Below are positions 30,070 through 40,500 of a stretch of 64,000 nucleotides of DNA, piece after piece. The position numbers were made by a program, and so were the translations under genes. Positions within the stretch are counted from its first letter, which is position 1, and each line of letters begins with the position of its first letter. The stretch spans positions 100,785-164,784 of the forward strand of contig NZ_BCQF01000003.1 in the NCBI RefSeq assembly GCF_001544295.1, given 5' to 3'. Origin of the DNA: Enterococcus pseudoavium NBRC 100491 (lineage in GTDB: Bacteria; Bacillota; Bacilli; Lactobacillales; Enterococcaceae). The notes beneath the pieces were generated by a model. The model was not told the origin of the DNA. It made no database searches and saw only the letters and a program-made list of their open reading frames with translations.

Positions 30070-32709
30070 TTAAGAAATCGTTCGTAAGCTTTCGATCCGT
30101 TCTTGAACGGCTGCTTGTTTTTCTAAATAGTCTTTTTCTTTGGCCCGTTCTTCCGCCACTACGTTTTCCGGTGCATTAGCAACAAAACGTTCATTGGCTA
30201 ATTTTCCTTGAACTCGTTTGACTTCACCATTCCATTTAGCTAATTCTTTTTCTAAACGTTTGATTTCTTCTTCAATATTGATCAAACCAGCTAGTGGCAG
30301 GTAAATTTCAGCGCCCGTCAAGACAGCTGACATCGCCAAATCTGGTGCCGTAATTTCACTTGAAATCACTAATTCTTCTGGATTACAGAAACGTTCGATA
30401 TAGCTAGTATTTTCGATCAAAAATTCATCAATCTTAGGATCATTGGTTTTGATCAATAACGTGATTGGTTTTGACAGCGGTGTATTTACTTCTGCCCGAA
30501 TATTTCGAACAGAGCGAATCAGTTCTTTTAAAACTTCCATGCCTTTAGCGGCAGTTTCGTCATTGTTCTCTGAATGAACGACTGGATAATCGGCTACGAC
30601 TAACGATTCCCCGTTATGCGGAATCTTCGCCCAAATTTCTTCCGTCACGAATGGCATGATTGGGTGCAATAGGCGTAAGGTTTGATCCAATACGTAAACC
30701 AAAATGCTCTTGGTTGTTTGTTTGGCCTCTTCATCTTCACCATAAAGGATTTCTTTACTCATCTCGATGTACCAATCACAAAAATCATCCCACATGAAGT
30801 TATACAATTGACGACCAGCTTCACCAAATTCAAATTGGTCAAATAAGTTGGTTACTTTTTCGATCGTTTCGTTTAGACGAGTCAAGATCCAGCGATCTGC
30901 TACCGTTTTCTCACCAGAAAAATCAATATCTGCAGCTGTGAAGCCTTCAACATTCATGATTACAAAACGAGAAGCATTCCAGATTTTATTGATGAAGTTC
31001 CAAGCCGCGTCCATTTTTTCATAACTGAAACGCACATCTTGACCGGGGGCAGACCCCGTTGATAAGAACCAACGCAATGCATCGGCACCATATTTTTCAA
31101 TCACATCCATAGGATCGATCCCGTTACCTAATGATTTGCTCATTTTACGGCCTTGTTCATCACGGATCAGACCATGGATCAAGACATTTTTAAACGGACG
31201 TTCGCCAGTGAATTCCAAACTTTGGAAGATCATCCGACTAACCCAGAAGAAAATAATATCATAACCGGTTACTAGCGTACTAGTTGGGAAATAGCGCTGG
31301 TAATCTGCGCTGTTTTCATCCGGCCAGCCCATTGTTGAAAACGGCCATAAAGCAGAGCTAAACCACGTATCCAATACATCAGGATCTTGCTCCCAATTTT
31401 CGCTGTCCGCCGGCGCATCCATCCCCACATACATTTCGCCAGTTTCTTTATGATACCAAGCTGGGATCCGATGACCCCACCATAATTGACGGGAGATAAC
31501 CCAATCGTGGACATTTTCCATCCAAGTCATAAACGTATTATTAAAACGTGGCGGGAAGAATTCCACCGCATTATCGGTACTTTGATTTTTAACGGCTTGA
31601 TCAGCTAACGGCCCCATTTTAACGAACCATTGTGTCGATAAGCGCGGTTCCACTACAACACCGGTTCTTTCTGAATGACCTACGCTGTGAACCATTTTTT
31701 CAACTTTGATTAAACGACCGATTTCCTGTAAATCTTCAACGATCGCTTTACGAGCAGCAAAACGATCCATACCTGCATATTTACCAGCAAGCTCATTCAT
31801 GCTACCGTCAGGATTCATGACATTTACCCGTGGCAAGTCATGACGATTACCAACCTCAAAGTCATTTGGGTCATGCGCCGGTGTAATCTTCACGGCCCCT
31901 GTTCCAAATTCACGATCTACATAACTATCAGCAATAATCGGAATTTCTTTGTCGACTAATGGTAAAATCGCCGTTTTTCCGATTAAATCTTGATAACGTT
32001 CATCATCAGGATGGACCGCAATCGCTGTATCGCCTAACATTGTTTCCGGACGTGTCGTCGCAATTTCCAAAACACCACTGCCATCTGCTAGCGGATAAGA
32101 AACATGGTAAAAAGCACCCTCTACATCTTTATGGATTACTTCGATATCAGACAATGCTGTTTTCGCTTGTGGATCCCAGTTAATGATGTATTCACCACGA
32201 TAGATCAAATCTTTTTCATATAATGAAACAAAAACTTTGCGAACCGCATCTGACAAGCCATTATCAAGGGTAAAACGTTCACGACTATAATCCAATGATA
32301 ACCCTAATTTTGCCCATTGTTCTCGGATGTGACCTGCGTATTCTTCTTTCCACTCCCAGACTTGATCGACAAATTTTTCGCGACCAAGATCGTAGCGAGA
32401 AATTTCTTGCTCTCTTAACTTTTCTTCTACTTTGGCTTGTGTCGCGATCCCGGCATGGTCCATTCCCGGTAACCACAACGTATCAAAACCTTGCATCCGT
32501 TTTTGGCGAATAATCATATCTTGCAAAGTCGTATCCCAAGCATGACCTAAGTGCAATTTTCCCGTTACATTGGGCGGTGGAATCACGATCGAATAAGGCT
32601 TCGCTTTTTTATCTTCGGATGGTTTGAATAAATCTTGATCCAACCATTTTTGGTAACGACCTGCTTCAACTTCTTGTGGATTAAACTTTGTTGGTAAATT
32701 TTCAGTCAT
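30070..32709 (-). CDS. valS: Valyl-tRNA synthetase
   Basis: Class I aminoacyl-tRNA synthetase that charges tRNA-Val, 879 residues. The HIGH-type motif is [15 protein letters not shown] near 45-59, and the KMSKS motif is [11 protein letters not shown] near 520-530; the editing domain includes [19 protein letters not shown] near 220. A C-terminal coiled coil ([19 protein letters not shown]) is the ValRS tRNA-binding arm. AGGAGG precedes the ATG. Expression is controlled by the T-box leader upstream. Confidence 0.97.
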   Translation of the reverse strand: MTENLPTKFNPQEVEAGRYQKWLDQDLFKPSEDKKAKPYSIVIPPPNVTGKLHLGHAWDTTLQDMIIRQKRMQGFDTLWLPGMDHAGIATQAKVEEKLREQEISRYDLGREKFVDQVWEWKEEYAGHIREQWAKLGLSLDYSRERFTLDNGLSDAVRKVFVSLYEKDLIYRGEYIINWDPQAKTALSDIEVIHKDVEGAFYHVSYPLADGSGVLEIATTRPETMLGDTAIAVHPDDERYQDLIGKTAILPLVDKEIPIIADSYVDREFGTGAVKITPAHDPNDFEVGNRHDLPRVNVMNPDGSMNELAGKYAGMDRFAARKAIVEDLQEIGRLIKVEKMVHSVGHSERTGVVVEPRLSTQWFVKMGPLADQAVKNQSTDNAVEFFPPRFNNTFMTWMENVHDWVISRQLWWGHRIPAWYHKETGEMYVGMDAPADSENWEQDPDVLDTWFSSALWPFSTMGWPDENSADYQRYFPTSTLVTGYDIIFFWVSRMIFQSLEFTGERPFKNVLIHGLIRDEQGRKMSKSLGNGIDPMDVIEKYGADALRWFLSTGSAPGQDVRFSYEKMDAAWNFINKIWNASRFVIMNVEGFTAADIDFSGEKTVADRWILTRLNETIEKVTNLFDQFEFGEAGRQLYNFMWDDFCDWYIEMSKEILYGEDEEAKQTTKSILVYVLDQTLRLLHPIMPFVTEEIWAKIPHNGESLVVADYPVVHSENNDETAAKGMEVLKELIRSVRNIRAEVNTPLSKPITLLIKTNDPKIDEFLIENTSYIERFCNPEELVISSEITAPDLAMSAVLTGAEIYLPLAGLINIEEEIKRLEKELAKWNGEVKRVQGKLANERFVANAPENVVAEERAKEKDYLEKQAAVQERIESLRTIS

Positions 32710-32855
32710 CGTTGTTCCTCCTATTTTTTATCAATTATTTTTCGATCCAAATTTCTTTAGACAGCGCAAATTAGGGTATCACTTACAGCGCGTTTTTCAA
32801 AAAGTGAGCTGGAGTCGTTATCCAGACACTTTTTCATCACACTAGCTGAACCAAT

Positions 32856-33090
32856 AAAAAAGTCCTAGAATACAAATGTATTCTAGGACGTAAATTACGC
32901 GGTACCACCTAAATTGCAGAAAAAGATTTCTGCCTCTCAAACATGTGCTAACGGACATGTGCCGTGTGCTCTTACTTTCTTCAGAACACAAACTCCCAAG
33001 CTACCTTCCATGAGTCAAAGTAAAAATGTTTCAGCCAAGCATTTTCTCTCTAGAACTTTCTTTACTCATGTACTCCTCTTGATCATCGTC
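32856..33090 (-). promoter_or_regulatory. T-box riboswitch leader of valS
   Basis: The T-box sequence AGGTGGTACCGCG is at 32898-32910 (minus strand), and a perfect 13-base-pair terminator stem (32862-32889) followed by six T residues ends the leader. Stem I is visible near 33020-33085: AGTA and GAA flank a CATGAGT/ACTCATG helix, the S-turn pattern of the specifier loop. The specifier region reads GGAAGGTAGC; GTA (Val) fits the gene, shifted one base from GGT (Gly). The antiterminator bulge TGGT pairs with a tRNA ending ACCA, as tRNA-Val does. Uncharged tRNA-Val should favour read-through. Confidence 0.93.
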
Positions 33091-33096
33091 TGAATC

Positions 33097-33125
33097 ATTC
33101 TACAATGAAGACCGAAACTTGTAAA
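33097..33125 (-). promoter_or_regulatory. Promoter of T-box-valS
   Basis: Minus strand TTTACA (33120-33125), 17 bases, TAGAAT (33097-33102), directly after the rex stop. Confidence 0.7.
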
Positions 33126-33128
33126 GTC

Positions 33129-33764
33129 CTATTGCCCATCAAAATAGATTAAGGTCTGTAATTCTGAAGTTAAATCAATATAATGAACATGAACATTATC
33201 CGGTACCTTCAAAGGGTCCGGTGCAAAATTTAAAATCGCAGTAATCCCATTTTCCACTACTTTATCAATAGCTTTTTGGGCATTCTGACTAGGAACCGTT
33301 GAAATAGCTACCGTGATTTTTTCTTCAGCTAAAACCGTCTGCATCTCATCAATCGAATGAACTTGATAGCCGCAAAGCTCTTGATCAATTTTTTCAGGAT
33401 CATTATCAAAGGCACAAACAATGTTTAGATTTTCATTGCGACGAAAATTATTATTTAACAACGCCTGACCGAGGTTTCCACAGCCGATCAATGCGATCCG
33501 TTTTTCTTCTTTCGTCTCCAACATATCGCTGAAGACTTTGATCAAATCACTCACGTCATAGCCATAACCACTCCGGCCAAGCTCACCAAAATGAGAAAAA
33601 TCGCGTCGAATCGTCGCCGAACCAACTTGTGTCATTTTACTTAGCTCCGAAGACTTAACCCGGCTGATTCCATTTTTTTCCAATCCTTTCAAACAACGCA
33701 AATATAACGACAAGCGTTTCGTAGTTGCTTTCGATAATTGCGGCTTTTGAATAATCCGATCCAT
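33129..33764 (-). CDS. rex: Redox-sensing transcriptional repressor Rex
   Basis: Dimeric repressor that senses the NADH/NAD+ ratio, 211 residues. The N-terminal winged helix covers about residues 10-80 (SRVKSSELSKMTQVGSATIR), and the Rossmann domain starts with GCGNLGQAL at 94-102. Rex controls fermentation and NADH-reoxidation genes. GAGGGG precedes the ATG. Its promoter carries a Rex-like operator (33840-33857), suggesting autoregulation. Confidence 0.95.
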   Translation of the reverse strand: MDRIIQKPQLSKATTKRLSLYLRCLKGLEKNGISRVKSSELSKMTQVGSATIRRDFSHFGELGRSGYGYDVSDLIKVFSDMLETKEEKRIALIGCGNLGQALLNNNFRRNENLNIVCAFDNDPEKIDQELCGYQVHSIDEMQTVLAEEKITVAISTVPSQNAQKAIDKVVENGITAILNFAPDPLKVPDNVHVHYIDLTSELQTLIYFDGQ

Positions 33765-33839
33765 TGATTGTTCCCCTCACTCTTTTTTCTTGAATAAATT
33801 CAGGTTAATGCTTTTTTCACGAGGATCAGCACCAACTCT

Positions 33840-33857
33840 TTGTTAACTCATTCACAT
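33840..33857. promoter_or_regulatory. Candidate Rex operator at the rex start point
   Basis: TTGTTA-N6-TCACAT matches the Rex consensus TTGTGA-N6-TCACAA at 10 of 12 defined positions and lies just downstream of the rex -10. Confidence 0.55.
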
Positions 33858-33862
33858 AAGTA

Positions 33863-33891
33863 ATTTTACCACGGACGAATTCTAATAACAA
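33863..33891 (-). promoter_or_regulatory. Promoter of rex
   Basis: Minus strand TTGTTA (33886-33891), 17 bases, TAAAAT (33863-33868); start point expected near 33855. Confidence 0.6.
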
Positions 33892-33963
33892 TTGTTTACA
33901 AAAAAGAGTTGGTGACAGCAGTGATCCGTTTCAACATTTTTTTGCTAACAAGAGGATTTATTC

Positions 33964-34000
33964 AAAAAAAGAGGATGTGCCAAGACTTTGCCACATCCTC
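33964..34000 (-). terminator. Terminator of the cysteine desulfurase-thiI operon
   Basis: GAGGATGTG/CACATCCTC with inner pairs CAA/TTG around a G-G mismatch, followed by seven T residues on the minus strand, eight bases after the thiI stop. A TGTGSCA variant of the recurring hairpin group. Confidence 0.85.
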
Positions 34001-34007
34001 AAAGATA

Positions 34008-35216
34008 TTATAATAAATCTGCAAATTCGTCTGCCGCTTTTGCTTGGCCAGGTGCAATTTTTTCGATTTTTAAACCGGCTAAACAACGAGCCATCAAACC
34101 TTCAATGTCAAAACGTTGCTCTAATTCCAAAACTTTTTCTAAGTCTGGGCGCGTTTTAGGCTGTGGCGGCGCAAAAATCGTACAGCAGTCTTCAAAAGGC
34201 TGGATCGCTAATTCAAAGGTGTCGATTTTTTCAGCTAACTCGATAATTTCAATTTTATCCATTGTGACGACCGGACGAATAATCGGCGTCGTCGTAACTT
34301 CATTGATTGCTACCATACTATGTAGCGTTTGTGAGGCGACTTGGCCCAATGATTCACCATTGACGATCACTAAGCCATGACGGCGCTCACGAATAGCATC
34401 AGTGAGGCGTAGCATCATCCGACGTGTTAAGGTCATCCAATAGCCTTGTGGGCTGCGCTTTTTGATTTCTTCTTGGATTTCGGTGAAGGGAACTTCGATA
34501 AATTGAATACTGCCAACATAAGGCGTTAGTTTTTCAGTTAAATCTTTCGCTTTTTGTAGTGCTTGCTCACTGGTGTATGGCGGGCTGGCAAAATGAACGG
34601 CCTCGATTTCTACGCCCCGTTTCATTGCTAAATAACCGGCCACTGGTGAATCGATCCCACCAGACAGCATCAACATGCCGCGACCGCTTGTTCCAACCGG
34701 CAAACCACCGGCTCCTTTAATCGTTTCATAAGAAAGATACGCATACTCTCGGCGAATCTCCACTCGTAGATTAATATCCGGTTGTTTCATTTTTGCTTGA
34801 ATCTCCGGACAGGCATCAATTACCGCATCGCCTAAAAACTGCTGTAATCCGTGGCTGTCTAATTCAAAACTATGATCACTACGTTTGGCTGTAATCTTGA
34901 AAGTCTCTTTGCCAGTATAGATTTCTGTCATGATCTGTTGTGTCATTTCTTTTAACGCCTCAAGGTTTTTCTCCACTTGAATACTTGGCGAAAAATTTTG
35001 GATACCAAAAACTTTTTCCAGTTTTGGAATAACTAAACGACTATCTTCCCCATTTAGTAAGATGTGCATCCGATCTCGATCTGCATGAATCTTTAACTTG
35101 GGAAATTCAGCCAATGCGCCCCGAACATTTTGGGCTAATTGCATAATGAAACTGCGCCGATTTTTCCCCTTAGTCGACAGTTCACCATAACGTACCATGA
35201 TTTCAGTATATTGCAC
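34008..35216 (-). CDS. thiI: tRNA 4-thiouridine synthase ThiI (GTG start)
   Basis: Sulfur transferase that makes 4-thiouridine in tRNA and may help thiazole synthesis. It has 402 residues: N-terminal ferredoxin-like and THUMP domains (to about 165), and the PP-loop ATP pyrophosphatase motif [14 protein letters not shown] near 183-196. There is no C-terminal rhodanese domain, as usual in Gram-positives. The start is GTG 35216 with GAGGAG eight bases upstream. The cysteine desulfurase gene lies 19 bases upstream and probably supplies its sulfur. Confidence 0.94.
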   Translation of the reverse strand: MQYTEIMVRYGELSTKGKNRRSFIMQLAQNVRGALAEFPKLKIHADRDRMHILLNGEDSRLVIPKLEKVFGIQNFSPSIQVEKNLEALKEMTQQIMTEIYTGKETFKITAKRSDHSFELDSHGLQQFLGDAVIDACPEIQAKMKQPDINLRVEIRREYAYLSYETIKGAGGLPVGTSGRGMLMLSGGIDSPVAGYLAMKRGVEIEAVHFASPPYTSEQALQKAKDLTEKLTPYVGSIQFIEVPFTEIQEEIKKRSPQGYWMTLTRRMMLRLTDAIRERRHGLVIVNGESLGQVASQTLHSMVAINEVTTTPIIRPVVTMDKIEIIELAEKIDTFELAIQPFEDCCTIFAPPQPKTRPDLEKVLELEQRFDIEGLMARCLAGLKIEKIAPGQAKAADEFADLL

Positions 35217-35235
35217 GATTATTCTCCTCGTTCTA

Positions 35236-36378
35236 TTAATTGATTTTTGAAAATTTAGTATAGAGATGATTGAAGATCACCATAAACTGTTCTGCTTCCG
35301 CCATTGTATTGGCTTCATCCAAACTTACTCGCACGGCTGTTGTCGCAAGATCATGGGGAACGTTCATGGCATGCAAGGTCGAACTATCGACTTTTTTCCG
35401 ACTTGAGCAAGCACTCGTTGTGGAAACAAAAATTTGCTTCTCTTCTAATGCATGCACCAGTACTTCTCCTCGAATCCCTTTGATCCCAAAGGTCAAAATA
35501 TGCGGTGCAAAGTTCTCTTCACCGGAAAAGATCGTTACTTTATCATAACTTGATAAAGCTTCTTTTAAATACTGGCGAATCACCGCGGTATGGTTTGGGC
35601 GTTCGGCCTTCTTTTCAAGGTGCATTCGTAAAGCGCGACTCATCGCTACGATTGCTGGAAGATTTTCGGTCGTTGCACGTTGGCCACTTTCTTGTCCACC
35701 ACCATTTAACAATGGTGCCAATTTTCGACCAGCTTTCCAATAAATAAACCCAACTCCGCGGGGACCATGGAATTTATGCGCAGAAAACGTGGCAAAATCG
35801 ACCCGTGGCGTCAACCACTTGGCCTGATCAACTTTTCCAAGCGCTTGGACCGCATCCACATGGAAATGAATCGTTGGATAAGCCTCCAGCACTTCACTGA
35901 TCGCTTCAATCGGCTGGATCGCTCCGATTTCATTATTAACCCCCATCACCGAAACTAAAATGGTTTCCGGGCGAATCAATTCTACTAATTTATCCACTTG
36001 AACAAACCCCTGCTGATCGACAGGCGCAACGCTGACTTCATAACCCAACTCTTTTAACTGGGCCGCTGTGCGACTGACAGCAGGATGTTCTACACTGGAA
36101 ATGATCAGATGATTGCCATACTCGCGTTTTTCGATCGCGGTACCTTTCAAAACCCAATTATCGCCTTCTGTACCGCCGCTGGTAAAAAAGATCTCATTGG
36201 CCTGGACGTTCATCAATTCAGCGATTTGTTTCCGAGCTTGTTGTAATAAGCGATTCGCTTGCGTACCTAAGTCATGTAAACTAGAGGGATTCCCCATAAT
36301 ACGCTGACTTGTTTTTACATATGTATCAAGTGCTAACGGATAAATTGCTGTGGTTGCACTATTATCAAAATAAATCAT
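35236..36378 (-). CDS. Cysteine desulfurase (NifS/IscS-type partner of ThiI)
   Basis: PLP enzyme that takes sulfur from cysteine as a persulfide, 380 residues. Landmarks are HVDAVQAL at 173-180, the PLP lysine in [10 protein letters not shown] (Lys202) and the sulfur-accepting Cys324 in TSACSSRKK. Its place directly before thiI parallels Bacillus NifZ-ThiI, so tRNA thiolation is the likely use; supply to other acceptors is possible. GAAGG precedes the ATG. Confidence 0.93.
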   Translation of the reverse strand: MIYFDNSATTAIYPLALDTYVKTSQRIMGNPSSLHDLGTQANRLLQQARKQIAELMNVQANEIFFTSGGTEGDNWVLKGTAIEKREYGNHLIISSVEHPAVSRTAAQLKELGYEVSVAPVDQQGFVQVDKLVELIRPETILVSVMGVNNEIGAIQPIEAISEVLEAYPTIHFHVDAVQALGKVDQAKWLTPRVDFATFSAHKFHGPRGVGFIYWKAGRKLAPLLNGGGQESGQRATTENLPAIVAMSRALRMHLEKKAERPNHTAVIRQYLKEALSSYDKVTIFSGEENFAPHILTFGIKGIRGEVLVHALEEKQIFVSTTSACSSRKKVDSSTLHAMNVPHDLATTAVRVSLDEANTMAEAEQFMVIFNHLYTKFSKIN

Positions 36379-36510
36379 TGTCTAACCTTCCTTCAAAAAT
36401 TCTTTCCTATTATAGCGAGAATACTGTAAGTCTTCAAGTATTCCTGCCGAATCACAGTTTAATTAAACAAGTAGCTCTACTATTCCCCTATACTGCGCTG
36501 AAACTCACAA

Positions 36511-36537
36511 AAAAAGCTGAGCAAAAGCTCAGCTTAA
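36511..36537 (-). terminator. Terminator of ezrA
   Basis: AAGCTGAGC-TTTT-GCTCAGCTT on the minus strand followed by a T-run; it begins within the ezrA stop codon. Confidence 0.85.
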
Positions 36538-38255
36538 ACTAAATCACGGTTATTAAAATAGAAATCTTCAATCCGTTTAAAGGCACCTGGTTCGACACGT
36601 TCAAGCGCTGTACCGATTTCATCCAATGCGTCTTGGTAACGGTATTCCTTATTAAAGAGTTCTAAACTAGTATCGATTGCATCTTTAATTTCTGGATGCG
36701 TATGACGGTAACGATTGGCATATTGCATCATCTGTTCAGTCAGTGCAGCCGCGTCAATCAAGTCATAAGTTTTTTGATCCAGCATTTCCATGTCTTCATC
36801 ACACAGACTGACTAGTTTATTAATGTCTTGCATATTGATCCGAATCTTATTCAGAGCTTGACTTAATTCTTCAACTCGGTCAGTTGCTACGAAGAAGAAT
36901 TCTAAGTAATCTCCTGGTAGGCCTGGTAAACGTTGTTGTTCTACATAACGTTTCAGATTACGTAAGCGGAATTCATATTTTTCAATTTTTTCAGAGGCCG
37001 TTTTTTCCCCTTTACGCAACTCATGTAAGTCTTCATCGATTTCGACTTGCTTCGTTTCGATGTCGTCTAATACTTTGAAGGCATCTTTATAGAAGACTTG
37101 AATTTCTGAGTAAGCTAATTCATGTTTGTCGATTTGTGGTTCCATATTGCGATTGCGCCGTTCTAATTCCTCAATCTCAGTTTGGAAGCCGCGTGCTCGA
37201 CCTAGCTCATTATTGTTCAACGCATAGCTTTGAGAAGTATGATCTAATTCCACCATTAATTGATGATTATTACGAGCTGCATGGGAAATATATTCTCCCA
37301 CTGTCTTGCGATTAGTTAACACATATTTCTTCGCTTCAAATTCTTTTTCCAATTCAGCATAGAGATCGTCGATTAATTCGGCAGTTTCTTTGTTGGCTGC
37401 TTCGACTGTCTCTAACTCGATTTTTTCTATGTCTTCCAATGAACGTTCGATCTGTTTTTTTACTTGTTCAAGCCGACCTTCAAAATCATCTTCTGGTAAG
37501 ACAAAATGCTCATTCAACATTTTTTTGTGCGTTTTTTCTAGTTCATCGATCTGACTTGGAAATGTTTTTTCAAGATCTTCATAGATTACCGGCACTTTTT
37601 CCATGGTTGCTTGAACTTCATACGTATGTTTCTCCGCATCATCCAAAACTTCCCGTGCTTCAATCGGATCACCCGAAGTATTCAACGTAACAAATTGCGT
37701 AAATTCAATCTCAACATTTTTTACTTGTTTTTGAATCTCTGGTAAGGCCGGTCCAAAGCTGGTTTTCTTTTCTTTTAGATCTTTCTTTAAATCTTCAAAT
37801 ACATCTAAGGCTTGTTGCACCGCTAATGAATTGCGTTCTTCTGTTTCACGTAATTCTTTCAAACCGGTCCGGATTTTTTCAACTTCTTCTTCCATTTCAG
37901 TCATCGTACGTTCGGCACTTTCAATTGCTGATTTGCCCTTCATAAAACGGAACGTTTCATTTTGCCTTTCAACCTCAAAAATTTGGCTTTCCAATTCTGC
38001 AAATGACTTTGTCGAAACATCCGTCCATTTTTGATTCCATTCACGGAAAGTATTCTGACTTTGGCCGACGAGATGCATTTTCTTCACTTCATCGACTTCT
38101 TCCACAACTGGCAGATCGAACAACGCTTCTTTCCTCTTATCGAGTTCTTTTAAGCGTTCTTGATTCTTTTTCTTCATCAGATAACCAATCAAGTACAAAA
38201 CGGCCGCCAAGACGACTAAACCGATAACAATCCCTATGATTACATTACTTCCCAT
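36534..38255 (-). CDS. ezrA: Septation ring formation regulator EzrA
   Basis: Membrane-anchored regulator of FtsZ ring assembly, 573 residues. One N-terminal membrane helix (about residues 4-22) is followed by a long cytoplasmic region of spectrin-like coiled-coil repeats rich in Glu and Lys, and ends with YRYQDALDEIGTALERVEPG and FYFNNRD, the family C-terminus. ATG 38255 with AAAGGA upstream is preferred over TTG 38273, which would lie next to the ribosome binding site. An extended -10 promoter precedes it. Confidence 0.95.
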   Translation of the reverse strand: MGSNVIIGIVIGLVVLAAVLYLIGYLMKKKNQERLKELDKRKEALFDLPVVEEVDEVKKMHLVGQSQNTFREWNQKWTDVSTKSFAELESQIFEVERQNETFRFMKGKSAIESAERTMTEMEEEVEKIRTGLKELRETEERNSLAVQQALDVFEDLKKDLKEKKTSFGPALPEIQKQVKNVEIEFTQFVTLNTSGDPIEAREVLDDAEKHTYEVQATMEKVPVIYEDLEKTFPSQIDELEKTHKKMLNEHFVLPEDDFEGRLEQVKKQIERSLEDIEKIELETVEAANKETAELIDDLYAELEKEFEAKKYVLTNRKTVGEYISHAARNNHQLMVELDHTSQSYALNNNELGRARGFQTEIEELERRNRNMEPQIDKHELAYSEIQVFYKDAFKVLDDIETKQVEIDEDLHELRKGEKTASEKIEKYEFRLRNLKRYVEQQRLPGLPGDYLEFFFVATDRVEELSQALNKIRINMQDINKLVSLCDEDMEMLDQKTYDLIDAAALTEQMMQYANRYRHTHPEIKDAIDTSLELFNKEYRYQDALDEIGTALERVEPGAFKRIEDFYFNNRDLV

Positions 38256-38339
38256 GTATGATTTTCCTTTCAACTATCAAGATTCAGTTTATTTAATCCT
38301 TCATCATTTTCTGTTTTTTTGCGAAAACATCTAACGTAG

Positions 38340-38348
38340 ATTATAACA
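38340..38348 (-). promoter_or_regulatory. Extended -10 promoter of ezrA
   Basis: Minus strand TGTTATAAT, a perfect -10 hexamer (38340-38345) with TG extension, about 85 bases ahead of the ATG. Confidence 0.5.
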
Positions 38349-38510
38349 CAAAAGACTTTTGGCTTCACTAGCTAGTTTATAAAACCTGTCAAAATGTCTT
38401 CACCACAGTCATTCTCATACTAGCATTTTTTACAGGCCGCTTCAATTCCCATAAATTTAAGAAAAGAGTAATTTTATAAAATTTTATCTTCAGGAAAACT
38501 GCTCTGCCCC

Positions 38511-38539
38511 TTGAAATTATGTAACTTTTCAGATAATAT
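38511..38539 (+). promoter_or_regulatory. Promoter of aspartate kinase gene
   Basis: TTGAAA (38511-38516), 17 bases, TAATAT (38534-38539). No riboswitch-sized leader follows (about 25 bases). Confidence 0.65.
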
Positions 38540-38570
38540 TAAAACCACATTAAAATAAGAGGTGATTAAA

Positions 38571-39923
38571 GTGAAAGTGATCAAATTTGGCGGAAGCTCT
38601 GTCGCATCAGCTGAACAGCTTAAAAAAGTCTTAGCGATCGTAACTGGCGACTCTGGCCGCCGTTTCGTGGTCGTTTCTGCTCCAGGAAAACGTAATAATA
38701 AAGACAAAAAAGTCACCGACTTATTGATTCGTTTTTACAATGCTGTTTTATACCAACAAGATACTGAAGAACTCATCCAAGAAATCGTTGCTCGATATAC
38801 TGAAATCGCAGCAGCCTTTCATCTAGATAATGAACTGGGAAAACTTTTTTATGCTGAGCTGAAAGCACTGCAAGAAAAGTTTGACCCCACCGATCCTTAT
38901 GCCTTAGATAGCTTTTTAGCCAGTGGTGAGAACTTGAATGCTCAACTAATCGCTGCTTGCTTTCAAAAAAAAGGCGTTAATGCTCGCTATATCAATCCAC
39001 GAGAACTAGGTATCACGGTTTCAAATGAGCCCCAAAATGCTCGGATTTTAGCTGAATCCTACGAAAAAATTTATCAGTGGCGTGATTCGGAAGAAATCTT
39101 GATCATCCCAGGTTTCTTTGGCTACACGAAAGACGGCCACTTATGCACGTTCTCCCGTGGTGGATCAGACATTTCCGGCTCGATTATCGCAGCCGGTATG
39201 AAAGTTGATTTGTATGAAAACTTTACCGATGTCGATGGGATCTTTGCTGCCAGTCCCAAATACATCCATGAACCTGAGTTGATCGAATATGCTACTTATC
39301 GTGAGATTCGTGAATTGACTTACGCTGGTTTCACTGTTTTCCATGATGAAGCTTTGATGCCGGCCTTCAAAGCGCAGATTCCGGTGATTATTAAAAATAC
39401 CAATAATCCTGACTGTCAAGGAACGCTCATCAAGAAAGATTTTAATTGCGAGACTCGCAATGAGGTGGTGGGTGTTGCTAGTGATGATGGTTTCTGCGGA
39501 ATTACTATCGGGAAATACTTGTTAAACCGTGAAGTCGGAATCGTTCGCCGAATCTTACAAATTTTAGAAGATCTCAACATCGGCTTTGAACATATGCCTT
39601 CAGGAATCGATGATATCTCAATCATTTTACGTGAACGTCAATTAACCCGCGATATCGAAGCCGAATTAATGAAACAGATTGAAGAAAAAATCCAGCCCGA
39701 TCAGCTATCGATTGAGCACGGACTCTCAGTTGTAGCGCTTGTTGGTGAAGGAATGCGGGAAAGACCTGGCACAACCTCTGACAGTACTGCAGCGTTAGCA
39801 AGAAAAAATGTCAATTTACGGATGATCTCTCAAGGAGCCGACGAACGTAGTATCATCTTTGCGATCCGTAGCGAGCAAGAACGTTTAGCTGTGCGCTCAC
39901 TTTATTACACATTTTTTGATTAA
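38571..39923 (+). CDS. Aspartate kinase (GTG start)
   Basis: Phosphorylates aspartate, first step towards lysine, diaminopimelate, threonine and methionine. It has 450 residues: the kinase domain starts KVIKFGGSS, with FSRGGSDISGSI near 200, and two C-terminal ACT domains follow (VGIVRRILQILEDLNIGFEH; VVALVGEGM). The start is GTG 38571 with AGAGGTGA upstream; an earlier GTG at 38562 lies in that site. The length and monocistronic layout resemble the YclM type (threonine/lysine-sensitive), though the effector cannot be read. Confidence 0.92.
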   Translation: MKVIKFGGSSVASAEQLKKVLAIVTGDSGRRFVVVSAPGKRNNKDKKVTDLLIRFYNAVLYQQDTEELIQEIVARYTEIAAAFHLDNELGKLFYAELKALQEKFDPTDPYALDSFLASGENLNAQLIAACFQKKGVNARYINPRELGITVSNEPQNARILAESYEKIYQWRDSEEILIIPGFFGYTKDGHLCTFSRGGSDISGSIIAAGMKVDLYENFTDVDGIFAASPKYIHEPELIEYATYREIRELTYAGFTVFHDEALMPAFKAQIPVIIKNTNNPDCQGTLIKKDFNCETRNEVVGVASDDGFCGITIGKYLLNREVGIVRRILQILEDLNIGFEHMPSGIDDISIILRERQLTRDIEAELMKQIEEKIQPDQLSIEHGLSVVALVGEGMRERPGTTSDSTAALARKNVNLRMISQGADERSIIFAIRSEQERLAVRSLYYTFFD

Positions 39924-39958
39924 ACCAGCTCACTCTCAGATCAATCAGATAGACCAAC

Positions 39959-39996
39959 AAAAAAGGAAAAGCCTCATTCAGCCTTTCCTTTTTGTC
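39959..39996. terminator. Convergent terminator between aspartate kinase and MazG-like gene
   Basis: AAAAAGGAAA and TTTCCTTTTT enclose a 14-base inner part; A-run and T-run on either side let it work in both directions. It overlaps the end of the MazG-like coding sequence. Confidence 0.65.
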
Positions 39997-40489
39997 GGTC
40001 TATTTCTTTTTTAATCAAAGGTTCTGGAGCATATTTTTCTTGCCAATCAGCCGGTTTCAATACTTTATTTGTGACCGGATGATACCGTGGTTGGCCATCA
40101 GGAAATAATTTTCCCATATTCGCCCGATGAACAATTTCAAAAATCGGCTTAGGATCAACCCCAATCAAAGCAAAAGAACCATACGTAAAGTACAGCAAAT
40201 CAGTCAAGGCATCGACTTGCGAAATCAAAGGATCTTCTACCCGTTCGCCTTTGGCTAAAACTTTTTCTTTTGCCTGATCAATACTTTCGTGGAGCTGTCC
40301 CACTAATTCATTAAACGTCGCTTCATCGCCTGCTGCGACCCCATATAAAAATTCAACCACTTCTTCGGCTTTAAATCCTGCTCGAAAACTTCCCCGTTCT
40401 TTTGAAAAAGAAATCGGCTTTGCCGGTGGTTCCGGCGCAAATCTCTGGTGAAATTCGCGAGCCATTTGATAAGGTTCTGTCATATCCAT
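39974..40489 (-). CDS. MazG-like / PRA-PH superfamily protein (all-alpha NTP pyrophosphohydrolase type)
   Basis: A 171-residue protein with the helical pattern of the MazG/PRA-PH superfamily: FKAEEVVEFLYG near 38-49 carries the ExxE-type acidic pair, and DALTDLLYFTYGSFALIGVD near 93-112 the second acidic helix. The C-terminal part (RANMGKLFPDGQPRYHPVTN) resembles phosphoribosyl-ATP pyrophosphohydrolase-like relatives. It probably hydrolyses a nucleoside triphosphate or related compound; substrate unknown. Start at M1 or M3 (40483) is open, since GGAGAG lies close to the first. It is last in the DUF72-Cof-MazG run. Confidence 0.72.
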   Translation of the reverse strand: MDMTEPYQMAREFHQRFAPEPPAKPISFSKERGSFRAGFKAEEVVEFLYGVAAGDEATFNELVGQLHESIDQAKEKVLAKGERVEDPLISQVDALTDLLYFTYGSFALIGVDPKPIFEIVHRANMGKLFPDGQPRYHPVTNKVLKPADWQEKYAPEPLIKKEIDRQKGKAE

Positions 40490-40500
40490 TTCTCTCCATC

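Noticed and set aside
33010..33030. Reading the valS T-box specifier as GGU (glycine)
   Set aside because: The downstream gene is valS and the TGGT bulge calls for a tRNA with discriminator A, unlike the usual tRNA-Gly.
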